NCBI GenBank assembly: GCA_021733925.1 | Contig: JAIPJY010000023.1 | Coordinates: forward strand, 1-64,000 | DNA length: 64,000 bases | Origin: Prosthecobacter sp. | GTDB lineage: Bacteria > Verrucomicrobiota > Verrucomicrobiia > Verrucomicrobiales > Verrucomicrobiaceae | Reading direction: 5' to 3' | In this document: one piece after another, positions 16,194 to 24,260 of the stretch | Layout: each line of letters begins with the position of its first letter | How positions within the stretch are numbered: position 1 is the stretch's first letter | Notes under the pieces: model-generated | The model's database searches: none | The model's input: the letters and a program-made list of their open reading frames with translations, nothing else | Told to the model about the DNA's origin: nothing | Position numbers and translations under genes: made by a program

Positions 16194-16889
16194 TCAAGGG
16201 AGCACCTTGATGGCGATGTCCTTGTAGTAGATGGTGCTCTTGGGGTCGTGGCCCTGGATGGCGATGGTGCCTTCGCTGAGCTTGCGGCCGGGCATGCCTT
16301 TGAGCTCCTTGACGGGATCCCAGCCTTCGGGCTCGATGAAGTCGACGGTGACCTTGCCGTTGACGGAGAGGGTGATGTGCTTGCCTTCGACCTTGATGTC
16401 GTAGTCAAACCATTCGCCATCGGTGCTGGGAGCGAGGGGCACTTTGATGTGCTTGCCACCCTGGGGTTCTTGCTGACCTTCGAGGAGGGCGAGGATGTTG
16501 ATGACGCCGTAGAGGCTGCCGGTTTTCTTGGGGTCGGTGTGGGTGCTGTTGACCTGGCACTCGTAGCCGGCATCTGGCCAGCCTTTGTCCTGATACTTTG
16601 TGTGGACGTACACGCCGCTGTTGGAGCCGGGGGTGGTCTTGACTTTCATTTTCAGTTCGAAGCTCTGGAACTTGGCTTCACCCTTTTCGCCGACGTAGAA
16701 GAGGTGGGCGCGGCCGCCGCTGACCTTGAGTTCGCCATTTTCGACGGTGAAAACGCCGGGGACTTCTTCGTTGGACTTCCAGCCGGAGAGGTCCTTGCCA
16801 TTGAAGAGGGAGGTCCAGCCGTCATCGGCGGCCTGGACGGAGGTGATTGCGAGCGCCGCGAGGGCGGTGAGTGTGAGTTGTTTGAGCAT
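16194..16889 (-). CDS. Secreted DUF1080 protein (3-keto-disaccharide hydrolase family)
   Basis: A 231-residue exported protein. The signal peptide is MLKQLTLTALAALAITSVQA, followed by the family opening WTSLFNGKDLSGWK. The rest is a concanavalin-like beta-sandwich with typical segments FELKMKVKTTPGSNSGVYVH, the DAGYECQV strand and WFDYDIKVEGKHITLSVNG. DUF1080 proteins are very numerous in Verrucomicrobiota and Planctomycetota; some hydrolyse 3-keto-glycosides. It is monocistronic with its own terminator, so the substrate is unknown. Confidence 0.9.
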   Translation of the reverse strand: MLKQLTLTALAALAITSVQAADDGWTSLFNGKDLSGWKSNEEVPGVFTVENGELKVSGGRAHLFYVGEKGEAKFQSFELKMKVKTTPGSNSGVYVHTKYQDKGWPDAGYECQVNSTHTDPKKTGSLYGVINILALLEGQQEPQGGKHIKVPLAPSTDGEWFDYDIKVEGKHITLSVNGKVTVDFIEPEGWDPVKELKGMPGRKLSEGTIAIQGHDPKSTIYYKDIAIKVLP

Positions 16890-16987
16890 AGAGGGATCGG
16901 TTTAACGTGACGACAGGGGCGTGTCTAACGAGTGAACATGAAAGACCAGGGTGTGCTGATCTCGGCCGCAGAAAAGCCAATGAGAGT

Positions 16988-18463
16988 TCAGCTGGCTTTC
17001 TTGGCCTTTTTCACGGCGGAAGGGGTGCTGAGCGGGGTTTCAATCGCGGCCTTTTTGACGGCGGGAGCACTGAGGTGACTTTCAAGTGATGCGTTGGTGA
17101 CACCGAGGAATTTGGCGGTGCGGTCGGCGTCTTCGCTGAAATGACGATAGGCGAGGCGGGAAAGTTCGCGCTCAACCCAGGGCAGGAGCTCAATGTCGGG
17201 GCTCTTTTCCGCGACGCTGACGAGCATGCTCAAGGCATCACGCATGCGGGTGACAGTGCTCGAAGGGTCCATGTGGCGGGCGCCTTTGCTGCCGAGCGGG
17301 ATGTCGGAGGGCAGCAGCACGTCGGAATTGCAGAGGGCGCAGGCGCGCTGAATGGTGTTTTCCAGTTCGCGCACGTTGCCGGGCCAGTCGTAGGCGTCGA
17401 GCATGTCGAGCGCATCATCGGTGAAGCGCATCTGCGGTCCGCGGCGGCGTGTCGAGAGGCGGTGAAGGAAGAATTCGGCCAGCAGGCGGACGTCTTCGCG
17501 GCGCTCGCGGAGCGGCGGAATGTGAATGCGCACGACGTTGAGGCGGTAGAACAAGTCCTCGCGGAAATTGCCCTTGGCGACTTCGTCTTCGAGATTTTTG
17601 TTGGTGGCGGCGAGAACACGGACGTCGGTCTTGAGCGTCTGGTTGCTGCCGACCCGAGAGTACTGGCCTTCCTGCAGCACGCGCAGCAGTTTGCTCTGCA
17701 CAGCGAGCGGCATGTCGCCGATTTCGTCGAGGAAGAGCGTGCCGCCGTCGCACTGCTCAAAACGTCCGACACGCTGGTTCACCGCACCGGTGAAGGAGCC
17801 TTTTTCATGGCCGAAGATTTCGCTTTCCAGCAGGTTGTCAGGAATGGCGGTGACGTTGATGGCAACGAATTCCTTCTGCGCACGTGGGCTGAACTTGTGG
17901 ATGGCACCGGCGACGAGTTCCTTGCCGCAGCCGCTTTCTCCAGTGATCATGACGGGGGCATCTGAGCGGGAGACACGGCCGATGAGCTTGAACACTTCCT
18001 GCATGGGCGCGGAACGGCCGATGATGGTCTCCTGAATCGATTCTGTGGGCACCTCAGCGGTTTGGGCGCGGGTGGCTTTGCGTGCCTCGATGGAGGTAAG
18101 GGCGCTTTCGACGACGGTGCGCAGTTCGTAGGGCAGGCGTTCCTTGCCGAGCACATCGTAAGCACCGAGACGCATGGCCTCGATGACGTGGCTGGTCGTG
18201 GCCGTGCCGCTGAAGAGGATGACCATCGATTGCGGATCGGTCTGGCGCAGGCGCTTGAGGAGTTCGATGCCAGTGGTGCCGTTGAGACGGACCTCTGAGA
18301 GCAGCAGGTCGGCCCGCTTCTTGATGTATGAGGCCAAGGCGTCTTCGGCCCGCTCAAAAGTACTGATGGAAACGCCCGGGGCTTTCAGGTGGGCGGCAGC
18401 CCATGCGAGGAAGTCGGCATCTGGATCCACGATAATAAGGTGGGTGTCCGGGTTTTCTGGCAT
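16988..18463 (-). CDS. NtrC-type sigma54 activator with atypical receiver
   Basis: Receiver domain (about 5-120), AAA+ sigma54-activation domain (about 146-380) and a Fis-like helix-turn-helix region (about 430-465) with a Lys/Ala-rich tail. Walker A is GESGCGKE (175-182), the sigma54 loop is GSFTGA (222-227) and Walker B is GTLFLDEIGD (241-250). In the receiver, the position of the phospho-accepting Asp is Glu57 (LLLSEVRLNG); the acidic pocket (D13, D15) and Lys107 remain. Glu mimics phospho-Asp in some regulators, so this activator may be constitutively active or controlled otherwise. No histidine kinase gene is adjacent. Confidence 0.92.
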   Translation of the reverse strand: MPENPDTHLIIVDPDADFLAWAAAHLKAPGVSISTFERAEDALASYIKKRADLLLSEVRLNGTTGIELLKRLRQTDPQSMVILFSGTATTSHVIEAMRLGAYDVLGKERLPYELRTVVESALTSIEARKATRAQTAEVPTESIQETIIGRSAPMQEVFKLIGRVSRSDAPVMITGESGCGKELVAGAIHKFSPRAQKEFVAINVTAIPDNLLESEIFGHEKGSFTGAVNQRVGRFEQCDGGTLFLDEIGDMPLAVQSKLLRVLQEGQYSRVGSNQTLKTDVRVLAATNKNLEDEVAKGNFREDLFYRLNVVRIHIPPLRERREDVRLLAEFFLHRLSTRRRGPQMRFTDDALDMLDAYDWPGNVRELENTIQRACALCNSDVLLPSDIPLGSKGARHMDPSSTVTRMRDALSMLVSVAEKSPDIELLPWVERELSRLAYRHFSEDADRTAKFLGVTNASLESHLSAPAVKKAAIETPLSTPSAVKKAKKAS

Positions 18464-18524
18464 TTGAGCGTTTTTTGGGTTGGAACTGCGTTATCGCAGC
18501 AATTGGTGGAGAGGTCAACATTCG

Positions 18525-19247
18525 TCATACGCCTCCGAAGCGGCGGTGGCGCTGGTGGAAGGCACGGATGGCGATTTTCAGGTCTTCCTTGGAGAAGTCC
18601 GGCCAGAGCTTTTCAGTGATGTAAAATTCAGTGTAGCTGACCTGCCAGAGCAGGAAGTTCGACAGCCGCATTTCGCCGGATGTGCGGATCAGGAGGTCAG
18701 GATCTGGATAGTAGCGCGTGTAGAGATGTTTGCCGAACATTTCGACATCAATCATGGCCTTGTCGAGGTGGCCGCGCTCCACGCTCTGCAGGAGGCTTTT
18801 CACGCCGTCGATGATCTCCTCACGTCCGCCGTAGCTGAGCGCGAGAATCAGGGTGAGCCCGGTGTTTTGGGCGGTCGCTTCGATGCAGCGGTGGAGCTCG
18901 TTCTGGCAGGATTGTGGCAGGTCATGCAGGCGGCCGATGGCCTGCAAGCGGACATTTTGTTTGATCATCTGCGGCAGTTCACCGCGCAAAAAGATCTCGA
19001 GCAGCTTCATCAGCGCTTCGACTTCGCGTTTGGGGCGCTTCCAGTTTTCTGAAGAAAAGGCGTAGAGCGTGAGGAATTCGATTCCGATCTCGCCACAGCC
19101 TTCCACCACACGGCGTACGGTTTCCGCGCCGGCTCGATGCCCTTCAGTACGTGGCAGACCGCGTTCTTTGGCCCAACGACCGTTGCCGTCCATGATCATG
19201 GCGATATGGCGGGGGATGGGTTTCAAATCATCGTTGGGGCGACTCAT
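18525..19247 (-). CDS. uppS: Isoprenyl transferase (undecaprenyl diphosphate synthase)
   Basis: Adds isopentenyl units in cis to make undecaprenyl diphosphate, the lipid carrier for peptidoglycan and other glycans. The signature MDGNGRWAKERGLPRTEGHR includes the catalytic Asp. TLYAFSSENWKRP and the C-terminal DLLIRTSGEMRLSNFLLWQ with YTEFYITEKLWPDF are diagnostic. I chose the ATG at 19247 (MSRPNDDLKP), which gives a normal 240 residues; a longer frame to 19328 adds an unlikely Arg/Ser-rich stretch. Unlike in many bacteria, cdsA and dxr are not beside it. Confidence 0.95.
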   Translation of the reverse strand: MSRPNDDLKPIPRHIAMIMDGNGRWAKERGLPRTEGHRAGAETVRRVVEGCGEIGIEFLTLYAFSSENWKRPKREVEALMKLLEIFLRGELPQMIKQNVRLQAIGRLHDLPQSCQNELHRCIEATAQNTGLTLILALSYGGREEIIDGVKSLLQSVERGHLDKAMIDVEMFGKHLYTRYYPDPDLLIRTSGEMRLSNFLLWQVSYTEFYITEKLWPDFSKEDLKIAIRAFHQRHRRFGGV

Positions 19248-19375
19248 GCGAAGGGAAAATCTACTGCATGCCGCTCTGTGCGCCAGAAAGTTCTGCGTGC
19301 GTACCGCTCTTGAGGCGGATTGCTGCAATCAGCTCGCGCAAGAAGCTGCACATGAGTTAAGTTTTTTTGCGCACG

Positions 19376-20614
19376 ATGAATCCCGGAACCACCGCCAGTC
19401 TGATCTGCCCGGCCTGCGGCCAGGCATTTCTCTCCATGCAGCAAAGCATGGAGGGGATGGTGCAGTGCCCGCACTGCGCGCACAATGCGCTGCGCAGCTA
19501 CTTCGGCACGCATGCCCAGGTGGCAGGCGTGGCGCAGGTGCGGCGGCGTGTTTCCCAGACGCAGCCGTTGCAAAGCATGCCGGCACCCGCGCCGCAGCAG
19601 GATATTCACGTCGTTTCTCAGCCTGCAGCATGGGGGGGGCAGCAGCAGCCGGTTCAGGCCCCTGCGAACTTCACGGCACGTCAGACGTTGCAGCCTTCAC
19701 AGGCGCTGATGCCCACGGGTGCGCCACCGCCACCGGAAGAATTCAAGACACCGCCGCATCTGCGCACCTCGCCTTGGCGCGGTGTCTTCATCATGCTGGG
19801 ATTTACTGTTGTGTGCGGTGGCGCTCTCTGGCTGTGGTGGGACAGCGTCCATGCGCCGGTGGTTAAGCCGGGTGTGGTTGCAGCACTTCCCCCCGCCAAG
19901 GTGGAGGTAAAGAAAGATCCGATTGTTCCCCAAACGCAAATCGCACGTGCTTTAATTCCGGCTCCGGATGTGGGTGCTGTGACTGCGGACGCGAAAGCTT
20001 TGGTTACGGAATTGTTTGCCTCTGACACGGCTGAACGCCGGGCCGCATGCATCCACGAGGCGGTAAAATACGGTGCCGAAATTGAAGCGCAGTTTGGTGC
20101 CATTGGTGACAAAAAAACCGAACTGCGACTGCTTTCACGCATTCCAGGCATGCCGCAGACGCTGCCGGGCGGTCAGCCGGTGCCGCTTTTCAAGCTGGTG
20201 ACTTCGGCGTGTGCCAATGGCGCGCTGATTCGTCTTGAGACGGGGGCCGACGGCAAGCGCCGCATCAGCTGGCCGCTGCTGTTTGAAACCCATTCGGCGG
20301 CGCTGGCTGCGTTCTTGAAACAACCGGCGGGAGACGCAGCGTGGTTTCACGTGGGTCTGCGGCCCAGCCATGGTCTGGATATTACAGCAGAACTGCGGCC
20401 CAAATACATCACCTTTGACGTGCAGGTGGCGGCTGGCAGCGATCCGCATTTCGTGGCGTGTGTCGAACGTGAAACGCCGCTGGGGCGCTTCTTGGATCGT
20501 GAAAGCGAATGGGGGAAGTCGTATCTCGCACGCCTGCTTGTGCGAAGGCTCGACATTCAGTCTGAGGCGCCTTGTCTGCTGGTGATCGATTGTGAAGGCG
20601 CTCCTGAACGCTGA
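19376..20614 (+). CDS. Zinc-ribbon membrane protein, unknown function
   Basis: A 412-residue protein. The N-terminus has a zinc ribbon (CPAC near 11-14 and CPHCAHN about 20 residues later), then a long Gln/Pro/Ala-rich disordered linker, one transmembrane helix (GVFIMLGFTVVCGGALWLWW, about residues 138-157), and an extracytoplasmic domain of about 240 residues. The outer domain contains KALVTELFASDTAERRAACI and LLVRRLDIQ. I know this zinc-ribbon-linker-TM layout from uncharacterised verrucomicrobial proteins. The ATG at 19376 is preferred over the TTG at 19367. It is divergent from uppS and convergent with tatC. Confidence 0.7.
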   Translation: MNPGTTASLICPACGQAFLSMQQSMEGMVQCPHCAHNALRSYFGTHAQVAGVAQVRRRVSQTQPLQSMPAPAPQQDIHVVSQPAAWGGQQQPVQAPANFTARQTLQPSQALMPTGAPPPPEEFKTPPHLRTSPWRGVFIMLGFTVVCGGALWLWWDSVHAPVVKPGVVAALPPAKVEVKKDPIVPQTQIARALIPAPDVGAVTADAKALVTELFASDTAERRAACIHEAVKYGAEIEAQFGAIGDKKTELRLLSRIPGMPQTLPGGQPVPLFKLVTSACANGALIRLETGADGKRRISWPLLFETHSAALAAFLKQPAGDAAWFHVGLRPSHGLDITAELRPKYITFDVQVAAGSDPHFVACVERETPLGRFLDRESEWGKSYLARLLVRRLDIQSEAPCLLVIDCEGAPER

Positions 20615-20615
20615 A

Positions 20616-20642
20616 GAGGCACAGGCTGTGAACCTGTGCCTC
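20616..20642. terminator. Hairpin between convergent genes
   Basis: GAGGCACAGG (20616-20625) pairs perfectly with CCTGTGCCTC (20633-20642) around a 7-base loop, 1 base after the stop of the zinc-ribbon gene and 30 bases before the end of tatC. The T-tract is missing on both sides, so it may be a weak bidirectional terminator or an mRNA 3'-end stabiliser. Confidence 0.5.
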
Positions 20643-20672
20643 CGCATGTTGATTTACTGAGTCCGCCCGGTG

Positions 20673-21812
20673 TTAGGAATCCTTGGGCGGTTCGTTGGAG
20701 TTTTTCTCATCCTCGCGGGCGAGTTCTTCCAGAGTCATTTCGCGGGTCGGCAGCTCTGACGGATCTTCCTCAGGCATCTGCGAGCTTTGGTCCTCGCCAT
20801 GGTCTTCGATGTCGGAGTTTTCGACGTCAGGTGGCGGGGCGGACGGTTTGGCGGCAGGGGCCTGGTAGTCGTCCTTTTCATCTTCGTCATCGTCGCCGGC
20901 CGACCACGGATTGTAGTTCTCGTTGTCCCAGTCATCACCGACGGAGTTCTCCAGTTCTTTCGCGTCCTTGTCGATGTCGGAGTAGTACTCAGGGTAGGCG
21001 GCACGGTCCTTCTTTTCCATGGTGTAGGCCAGCCACACACAGATGGCGTAGAGAACGTAGAGCGGGCCCGACATGAGCATCAGGGTGAACACATCCGGTG
21101 TGGGAGTGATGATGGCGGCGAACAGCGTGATGGCCACGAGGGCGTGACGCCAGGTGGACTTCATGATCTTGTAGTTCAGGATGTCGAGCTTGACCAAGGC
21201 CATGACGATCACCGGGAGCTCGAAGGAGATGCCGAAGACCAGAATGAAGCGGGTGGTGAAGGTGATGTATTCGTTCAGCGCCCACATCTGCTTGGCCCCG
21301 ACGGAGGCGGCAAACTCGGCAAAGAATTGCAGGGCTTTTGGCAGGACGACCCAGTAGGCAAAGGTGGCTCCCGATAGAAACAGGCCCGTGCCAATGGCGA
21401 TGGCAGGGAAGATCATTTTTTTCTCATTCGGTTTCAGGCCCGGCAGGATGAACTGGAGCAGGAAGATGAGGAGAAGCGGGAAGGAGATGATGACCGCCGC
21501 AATGAGGGACACGTTCACCGCCATCATGAAGGGGCCGGCGACGTCGATGTTGATCAAAATCGAACGCGCTTCCTCGACATTTTTGGCAAAGCCGGCCAAG
21601 ACCAGCGGGTACAGAATGGCGATGAAAAGCTCCTGGTAGAAGACAAACGTGCCGATCGTGGAGACGATCAGCGTCGTGACGATGCGCACAATCATGGTGC
21701 GCAGATCCTCGAGATGCTCGAGGAACGGTTTTTCCTCATCGCCTTTGCCGCTGAGGTTCATCGCGACTTTTTCGCGAACTTTAAAGACTTTTTGAAGGAT
21801 GCCGGACCACAT
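20673..21812 (-). CDS. tatC: Twin-arginine translocase subunit TatC with acidic tail
   Basis: Multi-spanning core of the Tat system, which exports folded proteins bearing twin-arginine signals. The family opening is FLEHLEDLRTMIVRIV; six hydrophobic segments follow, including the conserved FGISFELPVIVMALV and FAAIITPTPDVFTLMLMSGP with LYVLYAICVWLAY. The protein is 379 residues against about 250 for Escherichia coli TatC. The excess is a C-terminal tail of about 110 residues, very rich in Asp, Glu and Pro, and a longer loop after the first helix. No tatA or tatB gene lies beside it. Confidence 0.95.
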   Translation of the reverse strand: MWSGILQKVFKVREKVAMNLSGKGDEEKPFLEHLEDLRTMIVRIVTTLIVSTIGTFVFYQELFIAILYPLVLAGFAKNVEEARSILINIDVAGPFMMAVNVSLIAAVIISFPLLLIFLLQFILPGLKPNEKKMIFPAIAIGTGLFLSGATFAYWVVLPKALQFFAEFAASVGAKQMWALNEYITFTTRFILVFGISFELPVIVMALVKLDILNYKIMKSTWRHALVAITLFAAIITPTPDVFTLMLMSGPLYVLYAICVWLAYTMEKKDRAAYPEYYSDIDKDAKELENSVGDDWDNENYNPWSAGDDDEDEKDDYQAPAAKPSAPPPDVENSDIEDHGEDQSSQMPEEDPSELPTREMTLEELAREDEKNSNEPPKDS

Positions 21813-21850
21813 GGGATGAGAGGGGGGAAGGGAGTTGCGGGTGCGTAGGA

Positions 21851-22462
21851 CTACGGCAGTCCTTGGGCCGCGATCCGCGCGTAGAGAGCCAGCGTCAGGG
21901 CGTTGGTGATCGCATTGGCAGCAATCATCCCCCGCAGTTCTCCCGCGCTGACAAACCGCACGTCGCTGATGTGTTCGCTTCCGTCCGGTTCAGGACGGCT
22001 GACGACACACACGGGCTTCGCCGTAAACAGATAAACGATCTCGTCGGTAAAACCTTGCGAAGGAAAATACCAGCCCAGGGGCTGGAGCGTGCCCAGATCT
22101 GGATGGAGGGCGCAGCCGCATTCCTCACGCAGTTCATTCTGAATGGTGTGGATGATGGACTCACGGGTCACTGCGGAGTCGATCTGACCGGCGGGAAATT
22201 CCCACAAAGTTTGCATCACTGGCAGGCGCTCCTGATGAACCAGGACGAAACGACCGTCCTCCAGCACGGGTGCGATTGCCACGGCAGCCTTGCGCTTCAC
22301 CACCATCCACGGCACTTCGGACTTGCGGTTAGGCGTTGTAAAATAGGCCTTCTCGACACCCACGTGCGGATTGGCGAACAGCACCTCGCTGCGGGTTTTC
22401 TGCCAGCCTTCTTCGGCCCCAGGGGTATAGAGTTCAAATTCCGGGATCTGCATGCCGGTCAC
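21851..22462 (-). CDS. NUDIX hydrolase (ADP-ribose pyrophosphatase-like)
   Basis: A 203-residue NUDIX protein with an N-terminal domain like that of ADP-ribose pyrophosphatases (VGVEKAYFTTPNRKSEVPWM). The NUDIX box is slightly off consensus: glycine to first Glu spacing is longer (G-QIDSAVTR-E) and the Arg of REUxEExG is Asn (NELREECG), but the catalytic Glu residues are kept. Likely substrates are ADP-ribose or related nucleoside diphosphate sugars. The start overlaps the argH stop by 4 bases, so it is the second gene of an argH operon. Confidence 0.85.
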   Translation of the reverse strand: MTGMQIPEFELYTPGAEEGWQKTRSEVLFANPHVGVEKAYFTTPNRKSEVPWMVVKRKAAVAIAPVLEDGRFVLVHQERLPVMQTLWEFPAGQIDSAVTRESIIHTIQNELREECGCALHPDLGTLQPLGWYFPSQGFTDEIVYLFTAKPVCVVSRPEPDGSEHISDVRFVSAGELRGMIAANAITNALTLALYARIAAQGLP

Positions 22463-23829
22463 TCTGGGGTCAAAGCTTTGCGCCAGCGGGCCAGCTGCGC
22501 TTTCACATTCTGGGGGGAAGGGGCACCGATGCCCTTGCGCGCGGCCATGGCGGTTTCCAGGTTCAGGCAGGCGGTTACATCAGCTTCGAAAGCGGGTGAG
22601 AAGCGCTGGAACTCTTCCAGGGTCATGTCGCCAAAACTACGCTGCTGCTCGATGGAGCAGGCGACGAGTTTGCCGATGACTTCGTGGGCCTGCCGAAATG
22701 GGACGCCGTGATTGACGAGGTAGTCGGCCAGATCGGTGGCCAGCAGCATGGGATCGCCTGCGGCAGCGGTCGTTTTGGCCGGGTTCACATCCATGCCGTT
22801 GATCATTTCGGTGAACACCTGCAGGGCGATGTGAATGGTATCGATGGAGTCGAAGAGGGGTTCCTTGTCCTCCTGCATATCTCGATTGTAGGTCATGGGC
22901 AGGCCCTTGAGCAGGGTGAGGATGCTCATGAGGTTGCCGATCAGGCGCGCGGACTTGCCACGGGTGAGTTCGGCGACATCGGGGTTCTTTTTCTGCGGCA
23001 TCAAGGACGAGCCGGTGGTGTGAGCATCGCTGAGGGTGACGAAGCCAAACTCGGCGCTGGCCCAGAGGATCACGTCTTCGCTCAGGCGGGAAAGGTGGAC
23101 GCCGAGGAGTGAGATGGCGAAGAGCAGTTCGGCGACGAAATCACGGTCGCTGACTGCATCCATGGAGTTCTGTGTCACCGAGGCGAAGCCAAGCTGCTGG
23201 GAGACGAATTCGCGGTCAATGATGATGGTGCTGCCGGCCAGGGCACCGGAGCCGAGGGGCATGACATTGAGGCGTTTGCGGCAATCGGTCAGGCGGTCAA
23301 AATCACGCGCCAGCATCTCGACATAGGCCAGCAGATGATGGGCGAAGAGGACAGGCTGGCCGCGCTGCAGGTGAGTGTAGCCGGGCATGGCGGTGTCGCC
23401 GCCGCGCTCGGCACATTCGACAAGAGCCGCCTGCATGGAGGAGATGAGATCGAGGATGCGGGTGATTTCCGCCCGGCAGTAAAGACGCACGTCCGTGGCC
23501 ACCTGGTCATTCCGACTGCGGGCGGTGTGGAGCTTGGCACCGGCGGGGCCGATGCGCTTGGTCAGCTCTGACTCGATGTTCATGTGGACGTCTTCCAGCG
23601 ACTCCTTGAACTCAAAGTTCCCCGATTCGATCTCTTCGCGGATGGCGAGCAGGCCGGTTTCGATCTGCTGCTGTTCCTCGGCAGTCAGAATGCCGGCTTT
23701 GAGCAGGCCTTTGGAATGCGCGATGGAGCCGGCGATGTCGTGGGGGTAGAGCCTCCAGTCAAATGACACGGATTCTCCATAGCGCTGAACGAGAGCACTG
23801 GTTTCCTGAGCAAAACGGCCTTTCCACAT
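22459..23829 (-). CDS. argH: Argininosuccinate lyase
   Basis: Cleaves argininosuccinate to arginine and fumarate, the last step of arginine synthesis. The 456 residues are normal. MWKGRF at the N-terminus, HTARSRNDQVATD, the GYTHLQRGQP segment with the catalytic His, and the superfamily signature GSSLMPQKKNPD are all present. No other arg genes are nearby. It is translationally coupled to the NUDIX gene downstream. Confidence 0.97.
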   Translation of the reverse strand: MWKGRFAQETSALVQRYGESVSFDWRLYPHDIAGSIAHSKGLLKAGILTAEEQQQIETGLLAIREEIESGNFEFKESLEDVHMNIESELTKRIGPAGAKLHTARSRNDQVATDVRLYCRAEITRILDLISSMQAALVECAERGGDTAMPGYTHLQRGQPVLFAHHLLAYVEMLARDFDRLTDCRKRLNVMPLGSGALAGSTIIIDREFVSQQLGFASVTQNSMDAVSDRDFVAELLFAISLLGVHLSRLSEDVILWASAEFGFVTLSDAHTTGSSLMPQKKNPDVAELTRGKSARLIGNLMSILTLLKGLPMTYNRDMQEDKEPLFDSIDTIHIALQVFTEMINGMDVNPAKTTAAAGDPMLLATDLADYLVNHGVPFRQAHEVIGKLVACSIEQQRSFGDMTLEEFQRFSPAFEADVTACLNLETAMAARKGIGAPSPQNVKAQLARWRKALTPE

Positions 23830-24020
23830 AGATTTAGAGGGCGCGCAGATTAGCGGCTTTCAGAACCGGTGCAACCCCTGTGGCAGGCTGGTGAAAAGAG
23901 GCTGGATGGAGGGCCAATGCGCAAAATCTGGTTAAAGTACGCATTTGCCAGAATTGCAGTTCTTGTTAATCTCGTCTAAAGTTTGCGACAGAGTCTCAAT
24001 TGCAGAACCGTTTTCCTACC

Positions 24021-24260
24021 ATGTCCGCCGTCACCCTTGCTGAACTCCCCGTTGGCGCCGAAGCCATCGTACAGACCATGCCCACCGGGCGTTCCGGTCT
24101 CACCCGGCTGCGTGAAATGGGCATCGTCCCGGGCACACGCGTCCGCGTGACGCGCCGCGCGCCGCTGGGGGAACCCATCGAAATCTGCGTACGCGGCTCG
24201 CATCTTTCCATGCGCAACCATGAGGCGGCATTCATCGCCATCTCCCCCGCCGCCGCATGA
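24021..24260 (+). CDS. feoA: Ferrous iron transport protein A
   Basis: A small SH3-like cytosolic partner of FeoB. The 79 residues from the ATG at 24021 show the family pattern: TLAELPVGAEAIV, then LTRLREMGIVPGTRVRVTRR and a closing LSMRNHEAAFI. A TTG at 24000 would add seven residues of no family character. The stop overlaps the feoB start by 4 bases (ATGA). No Fur box was recognised in the gap to argH. Confidence 0.93.
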   Translation: MSAVTLAELPVGAEAIVQTMPTGRSGLTRLREMGIVPGTRVRVTRRAPLGEPIEICVRGSHLSMRNHEAAFIAISPAAA

